DNA of 64,000 bases, taken from NCBI GenBank assembly GCA_944323685.1, contig CALUTJ010000004.1, positions 62,001-126,000 on the forward strand. The letters are read 5' to 3'. The stretch comes from Candidatus Gastranaerophilales bacterium. GTDB lineage: Bacteria > Cyanobacteriota > Vampirovibrionia > Gastranaerophilales > Gastranaerophilaceae. A model generated the notes under the pieces. That model was not told the origin of the DNA. It saw only the letters and a list, made by a program, of their open reading frames with translations, and ran no database searches. Every line of letters begins with the position of its first letter. Position 1 is the stretch's first letter. This document shows, one piece after another, positions 17,006 to 24,864 of this stretch. The position numbers and the translations under genes are program-made.

Positions 17006-19404
17006 TGCTGGAAAATATTCAACAAATACGACAGGCCATCGAAGTCGAACAAAAAAACCAATACATTGATATAAGGGGCAGGCAGTTTAATTTTTCGGGA
17101 TTTATACTCAATCAGCTGCACAAACTGTATAAACAGTCAAAAAAAAATCCCAAATGGCTTCTGCTTATAAAAGAGTTTGAAACTTATCAGATTTCTTCCA
17201 TGCCGACAAGAAGAAAATCAGTACAAAGACTCGTATATACACTGAGAGAAGAAATAACAAACGAGGGAGAGGTTAAAAAAACTGACCTTACTCAAACACA
17301 TAAAAATCCCGCACAAACAAACGTAATTTATGTTAAAGGCGTGGGACCAAAAATCGGACATCTTCTAAACAGACTCGGAATATATACGGCAAGGGATTTG
17401 TTGTTTTATTTTCCTAAAAGGCATATAGACTACTCATCAAGAACCCTCATAAAAGATATTAAAGAGGGAGCCAACGTTACCGTAATAGGGACAATTAAAT
17501 CGATAAGCGCGTATAATACAAGAAACAATCTGGGGATAATAACAATTGCGCTTAACGATGAAACCGGCACGATAAAGCTGAACTTTTTCTACGCAAAAGC
17601 AAACAAATTTCTGCTTGAAAGATACAAATCACAGTTCATAAAAGGGTCAAACATAATAGTCTCCGGCAAAGCCAAGATTGATAAATACTCGGGCACCTTT
17701 ACTGTAGACAAACCCGAGTATCAGGTGCTCTCAGGTGAGTTTGACAGCAAAAGCAACCTCAATATAGCAAGAATAGTACCCGTCTATCAACTGGTAGACG
17801 GACTGAGCATAAAAACACTGAGAAGAGCAATATATAACGCGCTTGAGCAATATGAACCGGTAATAGAAAACGTAATCCCTCAAGATATAATGCAGCGCAA
17901 CAACCTTTTAAAACGCAGCAAAGCTCTGAGACAGATTCATTTTCCGGAAACAGATGAGCTTTTGGAACACGCCAGATATACGATTGTATTTGAAGAATTT
18001 TTCTTAATGCAGCTTAAACTGGCAATGATGAGGGAAACTAACAACAAAAATATCAAAGCACTTGCGCTGAAAGTAAAAAAAGACGGACTTGTTGAAAAAT
18101 TCAGACGCAGTTTGCCGTTTGAACTCACAAACGCACAAAACAAAGCAATAGAAGAAATTTTAAAAGACATAAGCTCTCAAAAGCCGATGCAAAGACTTTT
18201 GCAGGGAGATGTCGGTAGCGGCAAGACTGTTGTTGCGTGCATGATGCTTTTATCGGCAATAGAAAACGGCTATCAGGGCGCGCTTATGGCACCTACGGAA
18301 ATTCTGGCGCAGCAGCACTTTAACAACTTTGTACAATGGCTTACACCTTTTGGTCTCAGCGTAGGACTGTTTACGGGTACTAACGGTACGAAAGTCCGTA
18401 AAAAGCTTGAAACAGACCTTAAAAACGGACAAATTAACATAGCTATCGGTACTCATGCCCTTATTCAAGACAACGTCGAATTTAACAAACTCGGTGCAAT
18501 AGTAATAGACGAGCAGCACAGATTCGGTGTAAAACAGCGCTCTCAACTTATGGTAAAAGGCAAAAACCCTCAGGTACTTACGATGACGGCAACGCCTATA
18601 CCCAGAACGCTGGCGCTGACTACTCAGGGAGATTTGGATTTTTCTGTAATTGATGAAATGCCTAAAAACAGAAAACCGATAAAAACATACATAATAAAGC
18701 CGTCACAGCGCAATCAGGCGTACAAAATGATGCGAGGCGAAATAAACAACGGCCACCAGTGTTATGTTGTATATCCGCTTATAGATGAGAGCGAAACTCT
18801 TTCTGCCAAAGCAGCAACAATAGAAGCCGAAAGGCTCTCAACGGAGGTTTTTCCGGACTTAAAAATCGGTCTTTTGCACGGCAAACTTTCTAATGCGGAA
18901 AAAGATGACGTGATGGAAAAATTTAAAAATAAAGAGTACGACATACTTGTAAGCACGACTGTTGTTGAGGTTGGCGTTGATGTACCGAATTCAACCGTCA
19001 TGATGATAGAAAACGCAGAAAGATTCGGACTGTCACAGCTGCATCAGCTGCGGGGTCGTGTCGGCCGCAGCGAACTGCAATCATACTGTCTGCTTGTACC
19101 TGCTAATTCAAGCCAGACAACAATGGACAGACTTAAAATAATGGAACAGACAAACAACGGTTTTATAATATCCGAAAAAGACCTTGAACTGCGCGGCCCC
19201 GGAGAATTTTTAGGCACTAGACAAAGCGGCATGCTTAACTTTGCACTGGCTGACATAATAAAAGATACAAAAATCCTAGAGCTGGCAAGAAAAGAAGCCT
19301 TTGAATACGTGAAAAATCACGAAGACACACCAATTGACAAAATTCTTTTAAATGAACTGGATGAAAAGTTTAAAACAGTCCCAAATCTCTCAACACTTGA
19401 TTAG
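17005..19404 (+). CDS. recG: ATP-dependent DNA helicase RecG
   Basis: 799 aa superfamily 2 helicase that reverses stalled replication forks and branch-migrates Holliday junctions. After an N-terminal extension of about 100 residues, like that of cyanobacterial RecG, comes the wedge/OB domain (GVGPKIGHLLNRLGI, LLFYFPKRHIDYS). The motor motifs are all present: Walker A GDVGSGKTV, DEQH box VIDEQHRFGVKQRSQL, motif III TMTATPIPRTLALT, motif V VVEVGVDVPN and motif VI QLRGRVGRSE. The C-terminal GPGEFLGTRQSG segment is typical. The start overlaps the cyclase stop by one base. The last 35 bp overlap a small convergent frame. Confidence 0.95.
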   Translation: MLENIQQIRQAIEVEQKNQYIDIRGRQFNFSGFILNQLHKLYKQSKKNPKWLLLIKEFETYQISSMPTRRKSVQRLVYTLREEITNEGEVKKTDLTQTHKNPAQTNVIYVKGVGPKIGHLLNRLGIYTARDLLFYFPKRHIDYSSRTLIKDIKEGANVTVIGTIKSISAYNTRNNLGIITIALNDETGTIKLNFFYAKANKFLLERYKSQFIKGSNIIVSGKAKIDKYSGTFTVDKPEYQVLSGEFDSKSNLNIARIVPVYQLVDGLSIKTLRRAIYNALEQYEPVIENVIPQDIMQRNNLLKRSKALRQIHFPETDELLEHARYTIVFEEFFLMQLKLAMMRETNNKNIKALALKVKKDGLVEKFRRSLPFELTNAQNKAIEEILKDISSQKPMQRLLQGDVGSGKTVVACMMLLSAIENGYQGALMAPTEILAQQHFNNFVQWLTPFGLSVGLFTGTNGTKVRKKLETDLKNGQINIAIGTHALIQDNVEFNKLGAIVIDEQHRFGVKQRSQLMVKGKNPQVLTMTATPIPRTLALTTQGDLDFSVIDEMPKNRKPIKTYIIKPSQRNQAYKMMRGEINNGHQCYVVYPLIDESETLSAKAATIEAERLSTEVFPDLKIGLLHGKLSNAEKDDVMEKFKNKEYDILVSTTVVEVGVDVPNSTVMMIENAERFGLSQLHQLRGRVGRSELQSYCLLVPANSSQTTMDRLKIMEQTNNGFIISEKDLELRGPGEFLGTRQSGMLNFALADIIKDTKILELARKEAFEYVKNHEDTPIDKILLNELDEKFKTVPNLSTLD

Positions 19405-19558
19405 AACGTGTCGCAGAAGAGCTGTTAATGGAGTCTTTCATTTGCACGATGTATTCGGCATCAGCATATTTTTGTCTTGCTCTGACAAAATTTTCTGCAT
19501 TATTACGCGGTAACAGGCTGCGTAAGCGGAAATTTACATCGATGTTGTTAACTTTCAT
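19370..19558 (-). CDS. Possible small protein
   Basis: 62 aa (MKVNNIDVNFRLRSLLP...). The M-K-V start and NF segment resemble the N-termini of the motif-bearing proteins described in the findings, but there is no FxG. The rest is polar and helical, with a Ser/Asn-rich patch. It overlaps the 3' end of recG by 35 bp, and no clear Shine-Dalgarno is present. It could be real or chance. Confidence 0.4.
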   Translation of the reverse strand: MKVNNIDVNFRLRSLLPRNNAENFVRARQKYADAEYIVQMKDSINSSSATRSNQVLRDLGLF

Positions 19559-19661
19559 TTTTTTTAAACCCCAATTCTAATCACACTAAATTATTATTTA
19601 ACGATTGGTGTATAATAATATAAATTCATAAAAACAAAATGACAAGGGAGATTGCTAAAAT

Positions 19662-20183
19662 ATGGCAGACAAAATTATAATACTTTCCGGAAAGCAGTAC
19701 AGCGGCAAGGATACAGCCGCAAAGATTCTGTTACAAAACTTAACAGACTTTAAAAGAATAGGTCTGGGCGATGCTATAAAAATTGAATACGGAGAACAAA
19801 AAGGTCTTACCTTTGAAGAAATCGAAAAAAACAAAGCACAATACAGACAAGATTTAATAAACCTCGGCAACAAAAGAAGAAGCGAGGATAAAGACTACTG
19901 GATAAAAAAAGTAATAAAAATGCAGGGAAACATTATTGTACCTGATGTCAGAGTTAAAAGAGAGCTTGAATTTTTTAAAGAAGCTAACGCAATAACAATA
20001 AGAGTTGAAGCAACCCGCGAAACAAGAGCACAAAGAGGCACACTTGTAGGAGAAACCGACGTTACTGAAGTGGATTTAGACGACATAAAAGACTGGGATT
20101 ACATAATACACAATGACTCTACATATGAAAATTTGCAAGCTGAAACAAGTCAACTTGCAAAAGAAATAAAGAGTTTTGAATAA
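19662..20183 (+). CDS. P-loop nucleoside/phosphomevalonate kinase-like protein
   Basis: 173 aa. A Walker A-type loop, LSGKQYSGKDTAAK (about residues 8-21), opens an NMP-kinase-type fold. A helical lid region follows (EQKGLTFEEIEKNKAQYRQD), then IIVPDVRVKRELEFFKE and VRVEATRETRAQRG. The GKxxSGKD loop, the DVR pair and the RVE-R-R stretch recall the phosphomevalonate kinase / deoxynucleoside monophosphate kinase group of P-loop kinases. The substrate is uncertain. It has its own upstream TATAAT (19611-19616) and GGGAG Shine-Dalgarno. No neighbouring gene indicates a pathway. Confidence 0.65.
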   Translation: MADKIIILSGKQYSGKDTAAKILLQNLTDFKRIGLGDAIKIEYGEQKGLTFEEIEKNKAQYRQDLINLGNKRRSEDKDYWIKKVIKMQGNIIVPDVRVKRELEFFKEANAITIRVEATRETRAQRGTLVGETDVTEVDLDDIKDWDYIIHNDSTYENLQAETSQLAKEIKSFE

Positions 20184-20218
20184 AAATAAGGAATGGTTGT
20201 CAGAAAGTATAAATGGAA

Positions 20219-20467
20219 TTACACATAGCTTTTGATATAATCATCTATACCGTAATCCCCGTACTTAAACGTATACGGCTGATAATTATACTCAGGGGTT
20301 TTGTAAAGCGAATTGCTTGCTATCATAAAAATCTTGTTGTGAGAAAACAACAGAGAACTCATCTCAGAGTATTCACACATCAATTCTTCCAAATCATTTA
20401 CACCGTCAATAATTTTATCAAGCATGTCGCATTCCCTTATAAAACTTTTTTCATTCCTGTTAAACAT
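20219..20467 (-). CDS. Small hypothetical protein
   Basis: 82 aa from the ATG at 20467 (an in-frame GTG lies just before it). The sequence looks protein-like: a helical, acidic first half (CDMLDKIIDGVNDLEELMCE) and a Tyr-rich end (YNYQPYTFKYGDYGIDDY). No membrane segment, signal or known domain. No clear Shine-Dalgarno. An open frame on the opposite strand covers the same bases but reads as low-complexity hydrophobic sequence, so this strand is preferred. Confidence 0.5.
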   Translation of the reverse strand: MFNRNEKSFIRECDMLDKIIDGVNDLEELMCEYSEMSSLLFSHNKIFMIASNSLYKTPEYNYQPYTFKYGDYGIDDYIKSYV

Positions 20468-20550
20468 CACATTATATTAATCGGTTATAATTAAACATGA
20501 CTTTAGAGTTTTTAATCAATTGTTAACATAAATTTACAAACGGAGAAAAA

Positions 20551-20985
20551 ATGTCTGAAAAAATCATTATAGGCTGCGACCATGCAGGGCTGGATTTAAA
20601 AAATACTCTTATAAACTACTTACAAACGCTTGGTATAGAAGCGGTTGATGCAGGTACATACACAAAAGACTCCTGTGATTATCCTGTGATTGCAAAAGAC
20701 GTTGCCTCAAAAATTGCCTCAGGCGAATACAAAAGAGGTATTCTTGTTTGCGGAACAGGCATAGGCATGTCAATTGCAGCAAATAAAATCAAAGGCATAC
20801 GTGCGGCAGTAGTGTCAGATACCTGCTCGGCAAAGATGTCGCGTCTGCACAACGATTCGAATATTCTGTGCCTTGGTGAAAGAATAGTAGGTGTTGAACT
20901 GGCCAAAGACATAGTACAAATATGGCTCAGTACAGAGTTTCTCGGTGAAAGACACCTGCGCAGAGTTAATTTAATTGAAAATTGA
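20551..20985 (+). CDS. rpiB: Ribose-5-phosphate isomerase B
   Basis: 144 aa, the usual length. The cytosolic enzyme interconverts ribose-5-phosphate and ribulose-5-phosphate in the non-oxidative pentose phosphate pathway. Signatures: IIIGCDHAGLDLK at the N-terminus, DYPVIAKDVA, the catalytic segment GILVCGTGIGMSIAANKIKGIRAA with the conserved active-site Cys, and CLGERIVG, FLGERHLRRV. An AACGGAG Shine-Dalgarno precedes the ATG. It converges on the REC-STAS gene with 9 bp between the stops. Confidence 0.95.
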   Translation: MSEKIIIGCDHAGLDLKNTLINYLQTLGIEAVDAGTYTKDSCDYPVIAKDVASKIASGEYKRGILVCGTGIGMSIAANKIKGIRAAVVSDTCSAKMSRLHNDSNILCLGERIVGVELAKDIVQIWLSTEFLGERHLRRVNLIEN

Positions 20986-20994
20986 CAACAGGCC

Positions 20995-21879
20995 TTACTC
21001 CTGTGTAACACTGCTTACGGCAGAATCAACGCTTGAAAAAGTCGGAATCAGGTTATCCAAAAATGCGTCAGATAAAGCAGCTCTGACAGATTCAGAAATT
21101 TTTACAAGCATAAATTTTCCGCCTTTTTCGCTGCACATTTTATACAGAGTTGTAAACACATTTGTGTATTCGTCATCAAATATTTTTACATTTTCCATAT
21201 TGAATATTATGTTTACCTGACCGGTATAAAGACTTGTTGTTACGTCTTTTAAAAGCATATCAATATGTTTTTGACCGTTAAATTTGTTGATTGTATAGCA
21301 GCAAATATCGTTGTTGATTGAATATTTAAAGAAATCTTCATGTTGTTTGGAAGTAAGAGAAGATGTAATATACTTCAATATCTGATCGTGCCAGTTGCTG
21401 CTTTTAGGCACAAATTCATCAATTCCTCGCTTATAGCAGCGTTCAATCAAATCTTTGTCATCAGTGCCTGACATAACTATAATTTTGTTTGTTCTTTTGG
21501 CATCTCTCAGCTTAATGCATTCATCAATAAGCTCGATACCGTCTTCCGCATCCGGCAGGAACAAATCAATAACAATATAATCGTACTTTTTCTTTTTCAA
21601 TTCAGCAAGAGCTTCGACCTTTGTACGGGCAACCGTCGGTACAATACCGACTTTTTTAAGAAGCTGATTGAACTGATAGATAGACAGCTCCATATCATCA
21701 ACAATCAATATGTTAAACTCGGCAGGTATTGCCATCGTATCGTTTGATGAAAAAGATAACAATTTGCGTTCTATCGCTATCAAAGCTTTAGTAATATCAT
21801 CAGATGTAACACTAAGCAGGTCAGTTTCGATACCTGCCATATCAAAAAGTTTTCTTAACTGCTCTAAATTAATTTCCAT
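20995..21879 (-). CDS. Response regulator with a C-terminal STAS-like domain
   Basis: 294 aa. Residues about 56-175 form a receiver domain: acid pocket D61/D62 (ILIVDDMELS), phospho-acceptor D105 (YIVIDLFLPD), the S/T switch in IVMSGTD and Lys159 in FVPKSS. Residues about 185-290 resemble a STAS (anti-sigma antagonist) domain: VNIIFNMENVKIFDDEYTNV, then KGGKFMLVKISESV and LIPTFSSVDSAV. In STAS proteins the phosphorylated Ser lies in a DSSG motif; here the aligned residues are D-D-E-Y. The first 55 residues are a helical linker. It probably acts in partner switching controlled by phosphorylation of the receiver. It lies 35 bp downstream of trmD. Confidence 0.75.
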   Translation of the reverse strand: MEINLEQLRKLFDMAGIETDLLSVTSDDITKALIAIERKLLSFSSNDTMAIPAEFNILIVDDMELSIYQFNQLLKKVGIVPTVARTKVEALAELKKKKYDYIVIDLFLPDAEDGIELIDECIKLRDAKRTNKIIVMSGTDDKDLIERCYKRGIDEFVPKSSNWHDQILKYITSSLTSKQHEDFFKYSINNDICCYTINKFNGQKHIDMLLKDVTTSLYTGQVNIIFNMENVKIFDDEYTNVFTTLYKMCSEKGGKFMLVKISESVRAALSDAFLDNLIPTFSSVDSAVSSVTQE

Positions 21880-21914
21880 AGCATAAGACCTATCTAACTA
21901 TCAATAAAATATTA

Positions 21915-22655
21915 CTATTTTAACTCTGAAATTACCTCATTCAAAAGTTTTAAATCTTGTTTATCCTTGCAGTTTTTGACAAAATCTTCAAACAAATCTC
22001 TTCTTTTTTTATAAGTGGCAATTAACTGCTGCTTTCTTCTCCATTTTGCTATTTCGGAATGATTGCCGTTTAAAAGAACTTCAGGAACCTGATATCCGCA
22101 ATACTCCCGCGGTTTTGTATACTGAGGATATTCAAGCAAGCCATCGGAAAAAGAATCAAAATGAGCGGAATCAATTTTTCCGAGAAAACCGTCAATATTT
22201 CTGGAAACAGAATCAATAATACACATTGCAGGCAGTTCACCGCCTGTTAAAACAAAATCGCCTATTGAAACTTCCCTTGCCTTTGTATAGAGTTTGATTC
22301 TTTCATCAAACCCCTCGTAATGGCCGCAAATAAGCACAATATGTTTTTTTTGTGAAAGTTCTACACTCATATTTTGATTAAAAGTTTCTCCCTGAGGAGA
22401 AAGAAGAATTATTTCCGTATTTTCGTCTTTGTCTATTGAATCAAAACAGTCAAAGTACGGCTGACACATCAAAACCATGCCTGCACCGCCGCCGTAGGGA
22501 GTATCATCAACTTTTTTGTGTTTATCTTTTGTGTAATCACGCGGATTTATTGCATTCACACAAATCAAACCGGACTCAATCCCGCGCGCAATAATGCTGT
22601 GTGAGCATGCCTGATTAATCATATCGGGGAATAACGTTAAAACATCAAATTTCAT
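21915..22655 (-). CDS. trmD: tRNA (guanine-N1)-methyltransferase TrmD
   Basis: 246 aa SPOUT-fold enzyme that methylates G37 of tRNAs with a G36 using S-adenosylmethionine, preventing +1 frameshifting; essential in most bacteria. Signatures: MKFDVLTLFPDM start, KVDDTPYGGGAGMVLMCQP (substrate region), the LICGHYEGFDERI segment and the knotted cofactor site IGDFVLTGGELPAMCIIDSV. The C-terminal helical domain includes YTKPREYCGYQVPEVLLNGN. Its start overlaps the rimM stop by 4 bp (ATGA). Confidence 0.96.
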   Translation of the reverse strand: MKFDVLTLFPDMINQACSHSIIARGIESGLICVNAINPRDYTKDKHKKVDDTPYGGGAGMVLMCQPYFDCFDSIDKDENTEIILLSPQGETFNQNMSVELSQKKHIVLICGHYEGFDERIKLYTKAREVSIGDFVLTGGELPAMCIIDSVSRNIDGFLGKIDSAHFDSFSDGLLEYPQYTKPREYCGYQVPEVLLNGNHSEIAKWRRKQQLIATYKKRRDLFEDFVKNCKDKQDLKLLNEVISELK

Positions 22656-23191
22656 TGTTGATTATCCTGTGCCGTAAATAATGACTCTATGCCGTCCAAC
22701 ATATTTACAACTATCCTGCCGTTTTCAATATCAACAACAGGCACCCATTCTTTAACAAATGGAATCATGAATTTTAAGCCGTTAGTTTTTTCGATTTCAA
22801 GAAGGTTAGTCGCCTTATTTTCGCCGACTCCGCAAACAGTGCCTACTTTATCATTGTTTGTATCAAAAACCTGTAATCCTGACAAATCCGATATAAGAAA
22901 CTCATCGGCTTCCAGCCCTGATTTTAAAGTACTTTCTTCAACATGGATAAGCAGGCCTTTAACTGCCATAACATCATTAATAGAGTTTATCTGCTTAAAT
23001 TTAATGATAGCAAAGTTTTTATGGAATCTTACAGATTGAACGTCATAAGCAATTTTTACGTTATCCTGAAATATAAAAACTTTTTTTAAAGATTTTAGCA
23101 AAGCCTCTTTGCCGGCGCTGTAACCGACTTTAACTTCTCCTTTGATTCCGTGAAAATTAAGAATCTTGCCGATAGAAATTAATTTACCCAT
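22652..23191 (-). CDS. rimM: Ribosome maturation factor RimM
   Basis: 179 aa. RimM binds ribosomal protein S19 and helps assemble the head of the 30S subunit. The N-terminal barrel begins ISIGKILNFHGIKGEVKVGY, the classic GxIxxxHGIKGEVKV pattern, and the PRC-barrel half includes LISDLSGLQVFD and the LEIEKTNGLKFMIPFVKEWV segment. It is coupled to trmD by a 4-bp overlap, the conserved order. In most bacteria rpsP and a KH-domain gene lie upstream; here the place is taken by a zinc-ribbon/disordered protein 5 bp away. Confidence 0.93.
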   Translation of the reverse strand: MGKLISIGKILNFHGIKGEVKVGYSAGKEALLKSLKKVFIFQDNVKIAYDVQSVRFHKNFAIIKFKQINSINDVMAVKGLLIHVEESTLKSGLEADEFLISDLSGLQVFDTNNDKVGTVCGVGENKATNLLEIEKTNGLKFMIPFVKEWVPVVDIENGRIVVNMLDGIESLFTAQDNQQ

Positions 23192-23196
23192 TTTTG

Positions 23197-24261
23197 TTAT
23201 TCAGTCTTTTCCGTATCGGTTTCAGCAGCTTTTTTTCTGCCTCTTTTTTTAGGTTTTTCTTCAGCTTCAACAACAGGCTCGGCTGTTTTTTCTTCAACAG
23301 CCTGTTCTTGTTCCTGCTTTGGCTGTTGTTTAAATTCCGGCGGAGCATCCTCACGCTCGGGGTTCCATCTGTCTAAACCGAGTTGTTTTCTTATCAAACC
23401 TATACCGACGTGCACACGCCATTCGTCAATCTTAAGCTGACTTGCGATAATCTTGTGACAGCCAATCGGAGGCAAGGGCAGCAACGGCTCATAGAGCATT
23501 TTTATAGCTGCAAGCTGATCCGGAGAAACAGCAAGTTTGCGTTTCGGGAAAGGAAGTTTCGGCAGCATCAATTTTTGTCTGACAAGATTGATACCGAAAA
23601 ATACCTTTCTTGCTTCCAAACCTATTTGTTCTCCGATAACTTCATGAGCATCGGGGTTTGGCAAAGGCAGCATCTTTTTGTAGAGTTCTTCAATCTGCTG
23701 CAATTGCTCCTTGTTAACCAAAAGTTGTTTTGGCGGTCTGTTCTGAGGTCTTGCAGGTTTTCTTCCGCCCATCGGAGGTCTGCCGCCCTGCGGACGCTGC
23801 GGTCTCTGGTATCCGCCCTGCGGACGATTGTAGCCGCCCTGCTGCGGTCTTTGGTATCCGCCTTGATTGTAGCCTCTCTGTCCACCGTCACGATCGTATG
23901 GACGTCTGTTATAATTGTTTTGCGGTCTCTGGTATCCGCCCTGCGGACGACTGTATCCGCCCTGCTGCGGTCTTTGATATCCGCCTTGATTGTAACTTCT
24001 TTGATTGTCATATCTGGGGCGTTCCTGTTGATAAGGACGCTGATATGAATTGTCGGTGGAATAACCGCCTGCACTGTATGAGGAATGTCTTTCGTAAGTT
24101 GAACCTGACGAACCCTGTTGATTTTGAGAATTTTCTCCAAAACCGTTTTCACCGTCAGAATCAGGTTTTTTATCGGGATATAAACAATTTGGACAGATTA
24201 CCCTTTTTGGGTTTTTAGTTTCGAATTCCGCTCCACATTTAGTACACTTATTTACATACAT
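23197..24261 (-). CDS. Zinc-ribbon protein with a Gly/Gln/Arg/Tyr-rich disordered region and a duplicated helical domain
   Basis: 354 aa. Residues 6-26 form a CxxC...CxxC zinc ribbon (CTKCGAEF and CPNC). Residues about 30-175 are low-complexity repeats of the type GGYQRPQQGGY and RPQGGYQRP, resembling RNA-binding, phase-separating domains. Two copies of a domain of about 57 aa follow (about 180-300): LYKKMLPLPNPDAHEVIGEQ with INLVRQKL, and LYEPLLPLPPIGCHKIIASQ with IGLIRKQL. The tail is acidic, then Lys/Arg-rich. It is encoded immediately upstream of rimM-trmD, implying a role with ribosomes or RNA. I do not know a named family. Confidence 0.7.
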   Translation of the reverse strand: MYVNKCTKCGAEFETKNPKRVICPNCLYPDKKPDSDGENGFGENSQNQQGSSGSTYERHSSYSAGGYSTDNSYQRPYQQERPRYDNQRSYNQGGYQRPQQGGYSRPQGGYQRPQNNYNRRPYDRDGGQRGYNQGGYQRPQQGGYNRPQGGYQRPQRPQGGRPPMGGRKPARPQNRPPKQLLVNKEQLQQIEELYKKMLPLPNPDAHEVIGEQIGLEARKVFFGINLVRQKLMLPKLPFPKRKLAVSPDQLAAIKMLYEPLLPLPPIGCHKIIASQLKIDEWRVHVGIGLIRKQLGLDRWNPEREDAPPEFKQQPKQEQEQAVEEKTAEPVVEAEEKPKKRGRKKAAETDTEKTE

Positions 24262-24426
24262 TTTTGACTACCCTTTGAAGTAAAAGGCGAAAGGCTATTA
24301 AAAAATTTAGCTCCTCGACATCTTATTATCTTATTAACTTATTAACTAAATATTCTTATAAATAAAAATTCTAATATCTTTTAATATTTTATACGCAAAC
24401 ATAATATTAGGCAAGCTTTTTTATTT

Positions 24427-24864
24427 TTATTTGCTTAAAACAAAAGTTACAGGCCCGTCATTAACAAGAGAAACCTCCATCATTGCAGCAAATACACCTG
24501 TTTTAACTGTCAAACCGCTGTTTTTTAATTTATCTACAAAGTTTTCATACATGCTTTTGGCAATTTCAGGTTTCTGTGCATTGTCAAAACTCGGACGCGT
24601 ACCTTTTTTGCAATCTGCGGCAAGTGTGAATTGCGACACAACGAGTATCTCGCCGCCTATATCCTGAATTGATTTATTCATTTTACCGTTTTCATCCTCG
24701 AAAAACCTCAGAGCCGCAACTTTAGAGGCAAACCAGTCAAGATACTCTTCTTTATCCTCCTTCTCTACACAAAACAGAATAAGCATGCCTGTCCCTATCG
24801 AGGAAAAGATTTTATTATCAATTGTTACCGAGGCTTTTTTTACTCTTTGTATAACAGCTTTCAT
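24427..24864 (-). CDS. dtd: D-aminoacyl-tRNA deacylase
   Basis: 145 aa, the normal length. Dtd removes D-amino acids (and glycine mischarged on tRNA-Ala) from tRNAs, protecting translation. Signatures: MKAVIQRVKKASVTID start, VSQFTLAADCKKGTRPSF (catalytic SQFTL motif) and the C-terminal NDGPVTFVL segment with the Gly-Pro cross-subunit motif. The start overlaps the stop of the upstream Maf-type gene by 4 bp (ATGA). Confidence 0.95.
   Translation of the reverse strand: MKAVIQRVKKASVTIDNKIFSSIGTGMLILFCVEKEDKEEYLDWFASKVAALRFFEDENGKMNKSIQDIGGEILVVSQFTLAADCKKGTRPSFDNAQKPEIAKSMYENFVDKLKNSGLTVKTGVFAAMMEVSLVNDGPVTFVLSK

Noticed and set aside
20213-20494. Plus-strand 93-codon open frame opposite the 82-aa gene
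   Set aside because: Hydrophobic, His/Ile-rich low-quality sequence without a Shine-Dalgarno; the opposite strand looks more protein-like.
23383-24218. Long plus-strand frames opposite the zinc-ribbon gene
   Set aside because: They are by-products of the repetitive GGYQRPQ coding sequence on the minus strand.
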